Position numbers and translations under genes: made by a program
Assembly (NCBI GenBank): GCA_001771575.1
Contig: MEUD01000001.1
Location: 124,001 to 188,000 of the forward strand
Reading direction: 5' to 3'
Length of the DNA: 64,000 nt
Source of the DNA: a candidate division WOR-1 bacterium RIFOXYB2_FULL_45_9
Lineage (GTDB): Bacteria; Margulisbacteria; WOR-1; O2-12-FULL-45-9; XYB2-FULL-48-7
Part shown: piece after piece, positions 21,782 to 32,082 of the stretch
Layout: each line of letters begins with the position of its first letter
Numbering within the stretch: position 1 is the stretch's first letter
The notes under the pieces: model-generated
Database searches by the model: none
What the model saw: the letters and a program-made list of their open reading frames with translations, nothing else
What the model was told of the DNA's origin: nothing

Positions 21782-22441
21782 ATGTTTACCGGAATTATTG
21801 AGCAAGTAGGGAGCGTGGCTTCTCTTGTCAGGCAAGGGAACGCGGCCAAGCTGGTCGTGTTCAGCCGGAAATATTTTGAAGGGACCAAGGTCGGGGAAAG
21901 CATCGCCGTTAACGGCGTCTGTCTGACCATTACCCACATCCGCCGCGACTATGTTGAATTCGACCTCTCCCCGGAAACTCTAAAAAAATCCGCTCTGAAT
22001 GAGCTTCGGATCAGCGACAAAGTCAATTTAGAAAAGGCTTTGCTGGTTACCGCCCGGCTTGGCGGGCATATCGTCACCGGCCACATTGACGGGGTTGGCG
22101 AGGTCCGCGAAACCGTTCGTTCTGATGGAGGGATCGATCTCTTCCTTGCCGTGCCGAGCGATCTCATGAATTACTTTGTGACCAAAGGCTCGATCGCACT
22201 TAACGGAGTTAGTTTGACCGTGGCTGGTTTTCGGCAGGGACTGTTGCGTGTTTCCGTTATCCCTTTGACTTTAAAGCAGACCACTCTCGGGACGCTCTCC
22301 GCCGGGGACAAGGTCAACATTGAAGTCGATATTTTCTCTAAATACATCGAGCATCACCTCCGGCGCGAAGAGGGGGCCGAGATGCTTGACGATCCGATGA
22401 TGCGGGTCGGATTTTTGCCGATGGGGTGGATAGAGAATTAA
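21782..22441 (+). CDS. ribE: Riboflavin synthase alpha chain
   Basis: [31 protein letters not shown]-like GHIDGVGEV, duplicated lumazine-binding domain. Confidence 0.95.
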   Translation: MFTGIIEQVGSVASLVRQGNAAKLVVFSRKYFEGTKVGESIAVNGVCLTITHIRRDYVEFDLSPETLKKSALNELRISDKVNLEKALLVTARLGGHIVTGHIDGVGEVRETVRSDGGIDLFLAVPSDLMNYFVTKGSIALNGVSLTVAGFRQGLLRVSVIPLTLKQTTLGTLSAGDKVNIEVDIFSKYIEHHLRREEGAEMLDDPMMRVGFLPMGWIEN

Positions 22442-23724
22442 TGACCAATGACAACCGCCAAATGAATGTAAAGCCAAAATTTAATAAGATTGAGGAAGCC
22501 ATCGATGAGATCAGAAACGGCAAGATGCTTGTTGTTGTCGATGACGCCGATCGGGAGAACGAAGGGGACCTGGTTGTCGCGGCCGAAAAGATCACCCCGG
22601 AAATAGTTAATTTCATGATCTCCCACGCCAAAGGATTGGTTTGCGTTCCTCTGTCGGGAGAGCGGGCGGACGAGTTGGAGCTTGACCAGATGGTCGGCAA
22701 TAATCGGGAGAAACTCCGGACCGCGTTTACGGTCTCGGTTGACGCGCATCATCGCCATGGGGTGACGACCGGTATTTCGCCGTCCGACCGGGCGAAAACT
22801 ATCGAAGTCTTGATCAATCCTAAATCCAGGGTCAATGACCTGGTAAAACCGGGCCACGTTTTTCCCCTCCGCGCCGTTGAAGGCGGGGTCTTGAGGCGGG
22901 CCGGGCACACCGAAGCTTCGGTTGACCTGGCCAGACTGGCCGGACTTTATCCGGCCGCGGTCATTTGCGAGATCATTAATCAGGACGGTAGTATGGCTCG
23001 CGTTCCCCAGCTCATGGAATTTGCTCGCTGGCACAAACTTAAAATTATAACCGTCGCCGACCTGATCTCTTATCGGATGAAGCACGAAAAACTGGTCAAG
23101 CGGATCTCGACGGTAAAGCTCCCCACCAAACACGGGGAATTCTCGGCCATCGGCTACGAGGACATTCTTAGCGGCGAATGCCATGTCGCCCTGGTCAAGG
23201 GGAAGGTCAAAGGGAAAAAGGATGTCCTGGTCCGGGTCCATTCGGAATGTTTGACCGGCGATGTCTTTGGCTCCCTCCGCTGTGATTGCGGGGAACAGCT
23301 TGACCGGGCGCTCGAAAAGATCGAATTTTGCGGCCTGGGGGTTTTGCTGTACATGCGGCAGGAGGGGCGGGGGATCGGGCTGAAAGACAAATTGCGCGCC
23401 TACGAACTGCAGGAAAAGGGGTATGATACCGTTGAAGCGAACGAAATGCTCGGTTTTGCTCCGGACCTGCGCGATTACGGGATCGGGGCGCAGATCCTTT
23501 GCGACCTGGGACTGACCTCGATCAAGCTTTTGACCAACAATCCGAAAAAAGTGGTCGGTCTGGAAGGGTACGGCCTAAAGATCTCCCGGCGCTTGCCGCT
23601 GGAAGTGGGATCGAACATTTTTAACGAGAAATACTTGCGGACAAAGTCCCGCAAGCTGGGCCATTTATTAGAGGGGGTAGGTAAACATGGTAAAAATGAT
23701 CGCCGGAAATCTGGAAGCAAGTAA
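22441..23724 (+). CDS. ribBA: Bifunctional DHBP synthase / GTP cyclohydrolase II
   Basis: [51 protein letters not shown]. Confidence 0.95.
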   Translation: MTNDNRQMNVKPKFNKIEEAIDEIRNGKMLVVVDDADRENEGDLVVAAEKITPEIVNFMISHAKGLVCVPLSGERADELELDQMVGNNREKLRTAFTVSVDAHHRHGVTTGISPSDRAKTIEVLINPKSRVNDLVKPGHVFPLRAVEGGVLRRAGHTEASVDLARLAGLYPAAVICEIINQDGSMARVPQLMEFARWHKLKIITVADLISYRMKHEKLVKRISTVKLPTKHGEFSAIGYEDILSGECHVALVKGKVKGKKDVLVRVHSECLTGDVFGSLRCDCGEQLDRALEKIEFCGLGVLLYMRQEGRGIGLKDKLRAYELQEKGYDTVEANEMLGFAPDLRDYGIGAQILCDLGLTSIKLLTNNPKKVVGLEGYGLKISRRLPLEVGSNIFNEKYLRTKSRKLGHLLEGVGKHGKNDRRKSGSK

Positions 23725-24142
23725 ACTTAAATTTTGTCTGGTCGTTTCCCGCTTCAATGAAATGATCTCGAAAGGTTTGGTTGGAGGTGCGGAAGACTGC
23801 CTGAAACGCCACGGGGTCAAAGACGAGAATGTGACGATCGTTTGGGTGCCGGGCGCTTTTGAGATGCCGCTGATCGCGCAGAAGCTCGCGAAAAACTACG
23901 ACGCGGTTATTTGTCTTGGCGCGGTGGTCAGAGGAGGAACTCCTCATTTTGAATATGTCGCTTCCGAAGCGGCTAAAGGGATCGCCCAGGTCAGCCTGCA
24001 GACCGGCGTTCCGGTGATCTTTGGCGTCCTAACGACCGACAGTTTGGAGCAGGCGCTGGAGCGTTCCGGGGTCAAATCAAACAAGGGTTTTGCCGCCGCT
24101 CAAGCGGCCATAGAAATGGCAAACCTGGGTAAGGAGATCTAA
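23687..24142 (+). CDS. ribH: 6,7-dimethyl-8-ribityllumazine synthase
   Basis: [54 protein letters not shown]. Confidence 0.95.
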   Translation: MVKMIAGNLEASKLKFCLVVSRFNEMISKGLVGGAEDCLKRHGVKDENVTIVWVPGAFEMPLIAQKLAKNYDAVICLGAVVRGGTPHFEYVASEAAKGIAQVSLQTGVPVIFGVLTTDSLEQALERSGVKSNKGFAAAQAAIEMANLGKEI

Positions 24143-24146
24143 GCCA

Positions 24147-25253
24147 GTGGCAAAAGTCGTATTAGAGAACGTATTTAAATATTTCGACGATGTCGTCGCG
24201 GTCAAGAGCGTTAATCTGGAGATCAAGGACAAGGAGTTTGTCGTTCTGGTCGGACCGTCGGGCTGCGGCAAAACGACCACCCTGCGCATGATCGCCGGGT
24301 TGGAAGAAGTCTCCGAAGGGAAGATCTACATCGGCGACCGGCTGATCAACGATGTTCCTCCCAAGGACCGAAACATCGCCATGGTCTTCCAATCTTACGC
24401 CCTTTATCCCCACATGAAAGTTTACGATAACATGGCGTTCGGTCTCAAGCTTAGGGGATTGCCGAAAAAAGAGGTCGACGAACGGGTCAAGGAGGCTGCT
24501 GAAAGCCTGGAGCTGACCAAGCTCCTCGACCGGCTTCCAAAACAGCTTTCCGGCGGCCAGCGCCAGCGGGTCGCCCTTGGCCGGGCGATCGTCCGCAATC
24601 CACAAGTCTTTTTAATGGACGAACCTCTCTCCAATCTGGACGCCAAACTGCGGGTCCAGATGCGGGCGGAGCTCCAGAGGCTCCACAAGCGCCTGGAAAC
24701 GACAATAATCTACGTGACCCACGACCAGGTCGAAGCGATGACCCTGGGCCAGAGGGTCGCTGTTATCCTTAACGGCGAACTTCAACAGGTCGACAATCCG
24801 GTCAGCATTTACGAGAAACCGGCCAATCGTTTTGTCGCCGGTTTCCTTGGCTCTCCCCAGATGAATTTCATCAAAGGGGTGATCAGGAAAAAAGCCGGTA
24901 AATATAGTTTTGAGGCCGAGGCCTTCACTTTTGTTGTTCCGCCGGAGGTTGATGGATTGCTGGCCGCCAACGTCGACAAGGAAGTGATATTTGGGATGAG
25001 GCCGGAAGACCTTTGGGACGTTCCTTCTTCCACCTGGCTTGAAGAACAGCATCGCTTCAACATCAAGGTCAAAGTTGATTTCCGGGAGATGATGGGTTCC
25101 GACATCAATGTCTACGTTAAAGCCGGCAAAGACCAGATGATCGGCCGGATCGGGACTTTTGCCGACCCGAAACCGGGAGCGGAACTCGACCTGGTTATGG
25201 ACCTGCGCAAGATCCATTTCTTCGATCCGGAGACCCAGAAAGCAATTATTTAG
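24147..25253 (+). CDS. ABC transporter ATP-binding protein, MalK/UgpC/MsmK family
   Basis: Walker [30 protein letters not shown]-terminal TOBE-like region. Confidence 0.92.
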   Translation: MAKVVLENVFKYFDDVVAVKSVNLEIKDKEFVVLVGPSGCGKTTTLRMIAGLEEVSEGKIYIGDRLINDVPPKDRNIAMVFQSYALYPHMKVYDNMAFGLKLRGLPKKEVDERVKEAAESLELTKLLDRLPKQLSGGQRQRVALGRAIVRNPQVFLMDEPLSNLDAKLRVQMRAELQRLHKRLETTIIYVTHDQVEAMTLGQRVAVILNGELQQVDNPVSIYEKPANRFVAGFLGSPQMNFIKGVIRKKAGKYSFEAEAFTFVVPPEVDGLLAANVDKEVIFGMRPEDLWDVPSSTWLEEQHRFNIKVKVDFREMMGSDINVYVKAGKDQMIGRIGTFADPKPGAELDLVMDLRKIHFFDPETQKAII

Positions 25254-25257
25254 GAAG

Positions 25258-25289
25258 AATAGGGGATTAGGGAAATAGGTGAATAGGGA
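25258..25289 (+). repeat. Four-copy 8-nt tandem repeat (AATAGGGR)
   Basis: AATAGGGG ATTAGGGA AATAGGTG AATAGGGA in register, overlapping the translation-initiation region of gcvPB. Confidence 0.8.
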
Positions 25290-26745
25290 TAAGTTGATAT
25301 TTGAGAAGTCAGTGCCCGGTGCGGTCGGGTTTTCCCTGCCTGATCTTGATGTTCCGCCGGAAGAGATTGAAAAGCTTGTCCCCCCCGAGCTGATCAGATC
25401 CGATCTTAACCTGCCGGAGCTTTCCGAACTTGACGTTGTTCGCCATTTTACCAGGTTGTCGCAAAAAAATGTTTCCGTTGACACGCATTTTTATCCTCTC
25501 GGTTCCTGCACCATGAAATACAATCCCAAGGTGAACGAAGAAGCGGCCAACCTTCCCGGATTTACCGGGATTCACCCCTTGCAGGACGAAAAAGAGATCC
25601 AGGGGATCTTGGCCCTGCTTTATGATTTTGAGCGTTCCCTTTGTTCGATATTCGGCTACGAAGCGTTCACCCTTCAACCGGCGGCCGGCGCCCACGGTGA
25701 ATTGACCGCTTTGATGATGATCAAAGAATATCATCGGAGCAGGGGGAAAGGGGCTCGGAGCAAGGTCATAATTCCTGATTCTTCGCACGGAACTAATCCG
25801 GCGTCGGTGGCGATCGTCGGTTATGAACCGGTTGTCATTAGATCGAACGGACGGGGAAATATCGACGTGGCGGCTCTCAAGAGCGCGCTGGGGACCGATA
25901 CCGCTGCGCTGATGCTGACCAATCCCAACACCCTGGGCTTATTTGACGAGCATATCCTTGAGGTCGCGGAGCTGGTCCATAAGGCGGGAGGGCTTTTATA
26001 TTACGATGGCGCCAATGCCAACGCTAATCTCGGGATCTGCCGTCCGGCCGATCTTGGTTTTGACGTCGCCCACTTCAATCTTCATAAGACTTTTTCCACT
26101 CCTCATGGCGGCGGCGGGCCGGGGGCCGGACCGGTAGGGGTCAATAAAAAATTGGTACCGTTCCTTCCCACCCCCCGGATCGTAAAAAAGGGAAAGAAAT
26201 ATAAATTCTCTTCCAACGTTTCCCCAAAATCGATTGGCCGCGTCCATCCTTTCCACGGCAATATTAACGTGATCATTAAGGCTTACGCGTATATCCGCTC
26301 TTTGGGGGGAGAAGGATTAAAAAAAGCTTCGGAGCAGGCGGTTGAGAACGCTAATTACATGATGAACAGGCTCAAGGAGTATTACTGGCTCCCATATGAT
26401 CGCCCCTGCCAGCACGAATTTGTCCTGTCGGCCAAGTGGCAGAAAGAAAAGTATGGGGTAAAAGCTTTGGATATTGCCAAACGATTGATTGACTATGGGT
26501 TTCATCCGCCGACGATATATTTTCCGCTGATCGTCGAGGAATCGCTGATGATCGAACCGACCGAGTCGGAGTCGCGCGCGACCATTGATGAATTTTGCGA
26601 TGCCATGATCTCCATTGCCAAAGAATGCGAGGTTTCCCCTGAGCTGGTCAAGAATGCCCCTCAAACGACTCCGGTGAAAAGGCTTGATGAAGCAAAGGCG
26701 GCAAGGGAGCTTAATTTGCGCTGGTTACAAGAGCCCCTTAAGTAG
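25279..26745 (+). CDS. gcvPB: Glycine dehydrogenase (decarboxylating) subunit 2
   Basis: [41 protein letters not shown] at 25279 or TTG at 25294 as start. Confidence 0.92.
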   Translation: MNRDKLIFEKSVPGAVGFSLPDLDVPPEEIEKLVPPELIRSDLNLPELSELDVVRHFTRLSQKNVSVDTHFYPLGSCTMKYNPKVNEEAANLPGFTGIHPLQDEKEIQGILALLYDFERSLCSIFGYEAFTLQPAAGAHGELTALMMIKEYHRSRGKGARSKVIIPDSSHGTNPASVAIVGYEPVVIRSNGRGNIDVAALKSALGTDTAALMLTNPNTLGLFDEHILEVAELVHKAGGLLYYDGANANANLGICRPADLGFDVAHFNLHKTFSTPHGGGGPGAGPVGVNKKLVPFLPTPRIVKKGKKYKFSSNVSPKSIGRVHPFHGNINVIIKAYAYIRSLGGEGLKKASEQAVENANYMMNRLKEYYWLPYDRPCQHEFVLSAKWQKEKYGVKALDIAKRLIDYGFHPPTIYFPLIVEESLMIEPTESESRATIDEFCDAMISIAKECEVSPELVKNAPQTTPVKRLDEAKAARELNLRWLQEPLK

Positions 26746-27699
26746 TCCGGCAAGAAAAGGGCCTCCGTTTAAATTTACCAGGTTTCTCCGCGCCGATTCG
26801 TTCCCTGGTTCTCTGTCGAGTATCTCGTTGAAAATTCTTTTGGCCTCATCTCTTTTTCCTTCTTTAATCAAGAGGACCGCCGCGTTGTTCAGGGCGACGC
26901 TGTTATCCGGCTCCAGGGACAGAGCTTTTTTAAACGCGGCCATCGCTTCATTCGCCGAACCCTGTCCGTTAAGTTCGAGGAGGATCGCTCCATAGTTGAT
27001 CCAGGCCTCGGCGAGGTCGGGAGCGATCTCTATCGCGGTCTTAACTTCCATTAGGGCCTTTTCCCGGTGACGCTGTTGTTTCAGTACCTCGGCTTTGTTT
27101 GAATGAAATAGTCCAAGGGTCAAACGCTCCGATAGATACTCAACCGGTCCTGGAAGAAGTTCAAACCTTGGGGGGAGCTTTTTATCGATATAGAAAGCGT
27201 CGAGCTTGTACCATTCCCCCCCCAGCCTGGCCGCGGCGTAAGTATGGAGCAGTCCGTCTTTGACCAGATGGGCCTCAAGATCAGCCGCCCGCAACAGAGA
27301 GATCAACAGGAATGAATATTCAACGCATTTAGCGATCCTTGAGGCGTCATGCTTTGGCGCGTTGATGATATCGGTAGGAAGAGGAAGCCCGTTTGTTTGC
27401 CGTCTTAACCGGTTATTGCAGTCGGTATTACAGTAGACATTAAGTCCGCCGCTTTCAGCGGGGAGACCTGAATAACTGGTCCCACCAAAAGAAAAGGATT
27501 GGCCGGCGGGGATGACCGAGCGGAACAGCAGGAGGGCTCGATCGATCGTTGAGACGCGATTATGGTCAGGGAGCAAGCCGCCAACGTGCCGTCTGATCTC
27601 CGGCGTCAGCGCCAGCGGATCAACTCCGCCATTCCGCCGCGAGAGATGAATGGCCCTTGCTTGATCAAGCATTCGTATGGAGCTGATCATAACGCTCAT
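26725..27699 (-). CDS. TPR-repeat protein with transglutaminase-like N-terminal region
   Basis: C-terminal TPRs ([48 protein letters not shown]); [33 protein letters not shown] resembles transglutaminase-like folds. Confidence 0.65.
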   Translation of the reverse strand: MSVMISSIRMLDQARAIHLSRRNGGVDPLALTPEIRRHVGGLLPDHNRVSTIDRALLLFRSVIPAGQSFSFGGTSYSGLPAESGGLNVYCNTDCNNRLRRQTNGLPLPTDIINAPKHDASRIAKCVEYSFLLISLLRAADLEAHLVKDGLLHTYAAARLGGEWYKLDAFYIDKKLPPRFELLPGPVEYLSERLTLGLFHSNKAEVLKQQRHREKALMEVKTAIEIAPDLAEAWINYGAILLELNGQGSANEAMAAFKKALSLEPDNSVALNNAAVLLIKEGKRDEAKRIFNEILDREPGNESARRNLVNLNGGPFLAGLLKGLL

Positions 27700-27754
27700 A
27701 ATGGTACATAAATATCGACAAAAAATCGGCTTAATTTCAAGGTATAATTATCAT

Positions 27755-28474
27755 ATGAGTAAATGGCGATTGATCGCGGCTCCAGAAATGACCGGGGCCG
27801 ATAATATGGCGTATGATCTCAAGCTTTTTTCTGATTTTGAGAAAATGCCAGGCCAGCCGGTCCTGCGGATCTACTCCTGGCGGCCCAAAGCTATTTCCCT
27901 TGGCTATGCCCAGAAAGTCGACCGCGAGATCGATTTGGAGATGGCAAAAGCGCTTGGTTGGGATGTCGTGGTCAGGCCGACCGGCGGGGGGATCGTCTTT
28001 CATAATGAAGCGGAAGTGACTTATTCGTTAGTGATTGGGAAAGATGACCCTTTGTTGCCAAAGGGATTGATTCCAGCTTATAGGAAGATTTCCACGGCTT
28101 TGATTGCCGGGCTGGCTATTCTAGGGATTAAATCAGAAATATCCCCCTCTCCATCTATGATGGAGAGGGGTGCCGAGCGCAGGCGAGGCGGGGTGAGGGG
28201 GCTTTGTTTTAATTATCCAGCCGAATATGAAGTAGTAGCGGCAGGGAAAAAGATCGTCGGGAGCGCGCAGAAAAGAGGAAAAACAGCCCTTCTCCAGCAG
28301 GGGTCGATCTTTATTCGCCAAACACCACCGGGCGATCTCTCTTGTTTGAAGGCGTCGGTCGCGGAAGTGAATGCGGTCAGCGTTGAAGATTTGCTTGGGC
28401 GGGAAGTTTCATTCAATGAAGTTGCCGCCGCGTTGGAATCTGGGTTCCGGAAGGTTTTTAACTCTCTTTTTTAG
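27755..28474 (+). CDS. lplA: Lipoate-protein ligase / octanoyltransferase family (LplA/LipM-like)
   Basis: RPTGGGIVFHNEAEVTYSLV, YEVVAAGKKIVGSAQKR, LQQGSIFI; start at MSKWRL. Confidence 0.85.
   Translation: MSKWRLIAAPEMTGADNMAYDLKLFSDFEKMPGQPVLRIYSWRPKAISLGYAQKVDREIDLEMAKALGWDVVVRPTGGGIVFHNEAEVTYSLVIGKDDPLLPKGLIPAYRKISTALIAGLAILGIKSEISPSPSMMERGAERRRGGVRGLCFNYPAEYEVVAAGKKIVGSAQKRGKTALLQQGSIFIRQTPPGDLSCLKASVAEVNAVSVEDLLGREVSFNEVAAALESGFRKVFNSLF
28143..28201 (+). repeat. Palindromic REP/MITE-like element inside lplA
   Basis: Perfect 12-bp stem CCCCTCTCCATC-TAT-GATGGAGAGGGG (28144-28170) followed by TGCCGAGCGCAGGCGAGGCGGGGTGAGGGGG. Confidence 0.65.
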
Positions 28475-29081
28475 GCGGCATCTCGTTGGGGAGATCACTG
28501 GGCTTGAGCACCCCGCCGGAAATAACATATTTGAAAGCGGCGTCGATCTTCATTTCGAGCAGGATGACCTCTTTGGCTGGGACCATGATCAGGAACCCGG
28601 TCGCCGGGGTCGGAGTGTTGGCAATAAAAACGTTGATCATCTTCTCTTTGGTTTTGGCTTCGATCTCGGCCGCGGCGTCGGAAGTGATGAACCCGATCGA
28701 CCAGATCCCTTTTCTTGGGTATTCGATCAGGCAGGCGCGCCTAAACTCTTCGGTCCCTTTATGCACAAAAAGGACGTCGTTGATCTGTTTGGCCGAGGCG
28801 TAAATGTGCTTGACGATCGGGATCTTATAAATGATCTCTTCCCCAAGCTGAAAAAGCTTGGCGCCGAAGATGTGGGTCGCCGAATAACCGGAGAGAAAGA
28901 TCAATAGAATGGTGACGATCAGTCCCAGGCCGGGGATCGAATGGCCCAGGAGCAGGGTGATAAAATTTCCCAGAATTCCATCCAGGAAAGAGAACATGAA
29001 CCAGAGGAGCCAAATCGTGATCAGGGCCGGGAGCAGGGTGATCAATCCCCTGAAGAAATAAGCGCCTATTTTCTGCCACAT
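28458..29081 (-). CDS. DUF502 family membrane protein
   Basis: Two TM segments, PARIT-like GLITLLPALITIWLLWFMF; IPIVKHIYASAKQI; start reassigned to MWQKIGAYF from 29099. Confidence 0.8.
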   Translation of the reverse strand: MWQKIGAYFFRGLITLLPALITIWLLWFMFSFLDGILGNFITLLLGHSIPGLGLIVTILLIFLSGYSATHIFGAKLFQLGEEIIYKIPIVKHIYASAKQINDVLFVHKGTEEFRRACLIEYPRKGIWSIGFITSDAAAEIEAKTKEKMINVFIANTPTPATGFLIMVPAKEVILLEMKIDAAFKYVISGGVLKPSDLPNEMPPKKES

Positions 29082-29151
29082 AATGATAAATTGTATCATC
29101 TTGGCTTGTCATTTGCAATTTGCTATACTCCTTCCATAAGGGGGAAAAAAT

Positions 29152-29385
29152 ATGACCAGTGCCTACATTTTAATTGAAGCCATGCCCGGGAAAGCTTTGG
29201 AATTAACGAACATAATCAGGGAGTTAAAAGGAGTAAAAACGGTCCATCTGGTTACCGGTCCTTACGATATTATTGCCTTTGTCGAATCATCGGACCTTAA
29301 AACAATGGGGGAGATGATCGTTCGCAAAATTCAGTCGACCGGCTTTGTCGCCCGGACTCTGACCTGCATAACAGTAGAAGAATAA
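29152..29385 (+). CDS. Stand-alone Lrp/AsnC ligand-binding (RAM) domain protein
   Basis: 77 aa AYILIEAMPGKALELTNIIRELKGVKTVHLVTGPYDIIAFVESSDL; no HTH. Confidence 0.85.
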   Translation: MTSAYILIEAMPGKALELTNIIRELKGVKTVHLVTGPYDIIAFVESSDLKTMGEMIVRKIQSTGFVARTLTCITVEE

Positions 29386-29392
29386 AACCCGA

Positions 29393-30934
29393 TTAGTCGA
29401 GCCCCTTGGCCTGGTTTTGTGCCTGGAGAAAGATCATCCGATTGATCGCCGCGACGTATGCTTTGGCGCTGGCTAAAATGATATCGGTCGAGGCGCCGTG
29501 CCCCACATAGACCTGTTCGCCTTCTTTTAACCTGACGGTCACTTCCCCCTGGGCATCAGTCCCGCCGGTAATCGCCTGGATGATGTAATCGACCAGGTTT
29601 GGTTTAAGTCTGGTTATTTTATCGATCGCCCGGTAGACCGCGTCGACCGGACCGGCCCCTTCGGCGGTCTCAACAGTCGTGCTGTTCTTATATTGAAGCT
29701 TGACCTTGGCGCTTGGTTTCCGCTCCGTGCCGGAGCAGACCTCGATCAACTCGATCTTGAAAGTTTCAGGGACAATGTTGATCTCTTCGGAGACGATCGC
29801 CGCGAGGTCCGCTTCTCCGACCTCTTTCTTCATGTCGGCCAATTGTTTGAAGCTGGTAAAGGCTTTTTCCAGGTTATCTTCGGTCAGATTATAGCCCATT
29901 TCTTTTAATTTGTCGGCGAAAGCGTTTCGGCCGGAGTGTTTTCCCAGGACCAAGCGGCTTTCGGTCAGTCCGATGTCTTCGGGGAGCATGATCTCGTAGG
30001 TTAGTTTGTCCCGGAGCATACCCGCCTGGTGGATCCCGGATTCATGGGCGAAAGCGTTGGCGCCGACGATCGCTTTATTGGGCTGGACCAGAAGACCGGT
30101 CAAATTGCTGACCATCCGGCTGGTCCGATAGATCTCTTTGGTGTTGATGCCGGTCGAGCAGTCAAAATAATCGCGCCGCGTTTTTAGGGTCATGACGACC
30201 TCTTCGAGCGAAGCGTTACCCGCCCGCTCGCCAATTCCGTTGATCGTGCACTCCACCTGATTGGCCCCGGCTTTGATCGCCGCCAAGGAATTGACCGCCG
30301 CCATTCCCAGGTCATTATGGCAATGGACCGAGATGGTGACATTATTCGTCTTGATCTGCGGGACATTGGCAATAACGTTCTCGATCAATTTGCCGAATTC
30401 CCAGGGGGTATTGTAGCCGACAGTGTCGGGGATGTTGATGGTCGAAGCGCCCGCCTCAATGGCGGCGGCGACGACTTTATAAAGGAACGCCGGTTCCGAG
30501 CGGCCGGCATCCTCGGCTGAAAATTCAATATCATTACAGAGCGATTTCGCGTAGGCGACCATTTCTTTGGTAGTCGCCAGGACCTGAACTGGTGTCATGC
30601 GAAGTTTCTTTTCCATATGGATGGGAGAGGTCGCCAGAAAAACGTGGATCCGCGGCCGATCAGAATATTTGATCGCTTCCCAGGCGCTTTTTATGTCCTC
30701 TTTTTTGGCCCGGGCAAGACTGCAAATGATCGGGCCTTTGATCTGTTGGGCGATCTGCTTGATCGAGTCAAAATCGCCGGGGGAGGCGATGGCAAAACCG
30801 GCTTCAATGGCGTCAACTCCAAGCTTGGCGAGCTGGCGGGCGATATCAAGTTTTTCTTCCGGATTAAGAGAGGCTCCGGGGCATTGTTCTCCGTCGCGCA
30901 AGGTGGTATCGAAAATCTTGATCTGCCTGGTCAT
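29393..30934 (-). CDS. leuA: 2-isopropylmalate synthase
   Basis: [47 protein letters not shown]-terminal regulatory domain. Confidence 0.94.
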   Translation of the reverse strand: MTRQIKIFDTTLRDGEQCPGASLNPEEKLDIARQLAKLGVDAIEAGFAIASPGDFDSIKQIAQQIKGPIICSLARAKKEDIKSAWEAIKYSDRPRIHVFLATSPIHMEKKLRMTPVQVLATTKEMVAYAKSLCNDIEFSAEDAGRSEPAFLYKVVAAAIEAGASTINIPDTVGYNTPWEFGKLIENVIANVPQIKTNNVTISVHCHNDLGMAAVNSLAAIKAGANQVECTINGIGERAGNASLEEVVMTLKTRRDYFDCSTGINTKEIYRTSRMVSNLTGLLVQPNKAIVGANAFAHESGIHQAGMLRDKLTYEIMLPEDIGLTESRLVLGKHSGRNAFADKLKEMGYNLTEDNLEKAFTSFKQLADMKKEVGEADLAAIVSEEINIVPETFKIELIEVCSGTERKPSAKVKLQYKNSTTVETAEGAGPVDAVYRAIDKITRLKPNLVDYIIQAITGGTDAQGEVTVRLKEGEQVYVGHGASTDIILASAKAYVAAINRMIFLQAQNQAKGLD

Positions 30935-30951
30935 TTTACATCAGCTCCTAG

Positions 30952-30981
30952 TTTAACCGTGCAATTAATTGCACGGTTAAA
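30952..30981. promoter_or_regulatory. 30-bp perfect palindrome between divergent leuA and pfkA
   Basis: TTTAACCGTGCAATT|AATTGCACGGTTAAA; a further half-site AACGGTTAAA at 31016-31025. Confidence 0.85.
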
Positions 30982-31058
30982 AATGATCATTTTGTTGAAT
31001 ATTTAATTTTAACATAACGGTTAAATGATGTATACTATTGCCGAAAGAGGGGATTAAC

Positions 31059-32036
31059 ATGGCGAAAAAATTAAACACGATTGGGGTTATCACGACCGGC
31101 GGCGACGCTCCAGGGATGAATCCGGCGATCAGAGCGGTGGTCAGGACGGCCGCTTTTTACGGAGTTAAAACATACGGCGTGGAAAAGGGGTGGTTTGGGG
31201 CGATCAATGATCATATCCGAGAGCTGACCGCCCATTCGGTCAGCGGGATAATTCATCATGGCGGAACTTTCCTTCATACCAAACGGTGCCCTGAATTCAA
31301 AGATAAAAATAATCGCCAAAAGGCCCTGGCCAATTTTAAGAAGTACGGGATCGAAGGGATGGTTGTGATCGGTGGTGACGGTTCCATGAGGGCGTCAATG
31401 GCTTTAATTGATGATTTTAAGTTCCCGATCAACGTTGTGCCGGCCTCGATCGACAACGATATCCCCGGGACCGATTTTACGATCGGCTTTGATACCGCGG
31501 TCAATACCGCGATGGAAGCAATCGATAAGATCCGCGACACCGCCGACTCGCACGAGCGTCTTTTTGTCATTGAGGTCATGGGTCGCCACAACGGGTTTAT
31601 CGCCGCCGACGTGGCGCTGGTCTGCGGCGCCGAGATCGTTATCATTCCGGAAGTGAAGCACAATATTGACGCGATCGCGGCTAAGATTAGCAAAGGACGC
31701 CAGCGAGGGAAAGAGAGCTTTATCGTTGTCGTTGCTGAAGGCGCGGAATCGGGTGTTTCTGTCAGGGACAAGTTGGCCAAACGTCTGCCGGATATGGACA
31801 TTAGGGTTTCGGTCCTGGGCCATATTCAGCGAGGGGGATCGCCGAGCGCGTTTTCCAGGGAGTTGGCCGGTAAATTAGGCGCGACCGCGGCCGAGCTGTT
31901 GATCAATGGTAAATACGGCCAGCTGGTCGGGACCAAGTCCGATAAGGTTTGTCCGGTTCCGCTGAACAAAGTTAACCGCCTGGTCAAGAAAGTTGAGATG
32001 GAACAGCTCCGGATCGCAGAAATGCTGTCGTCGTAA
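31059..32036 (+). CDS. pfkA: 6-phosphofructokinase, ATP-type signature
   Basis: GGDAPGMNPAIRAVVR, GGDGSMRASM (Gly at the ATP-discriminating position), PASIDNDIPGTD. Confidence 0.92.
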   Translation: MAKKLNTIGVITTGGDAPGMNPAIRAVVRTAAFYGVKTYGVEKGWFGAINDHIRELTAHSVSGIIHHGGTFLHTKRCPEFKDKNNRQKALANFKKYGIEGMVVIGGDGSMRASMALIDDFKFPINVVPASIDNDIPGTDFTIGFDTAVNTAMEAIDKIRDTADSHERLFVIEVMGRHNGFIAADVALVCGAEIVIIPEVKHNIDAIAAKISKGRQRGKESFIVVVAEGAESGVSVRDKLAKRLPDMDIRVSVLGHIQRGGSPSAFSRELAGKLGATAAELLINGKYGQLVGTKSDKVCPVPLNKVNRLVKKVEMEQLRIAEMLSS

Positions 32037-32082
32037 TTTGCAAACCGCTTGAAATATTCTTCGGTTGTTGCCGATGATTTAA

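Noticed and set aside
22438-23241. 267-aa minus-strand ORF opposite ribBA
   Set aside because: Shadow ORF; ribBA motifs are unambiguous on the plus strand
24612-25484. 290-aa minus-strand ORF opposite malK-like gene and gcvPB start
   Set aside because: Shadow ORF caused by codon usage; overlaps two recognised genes
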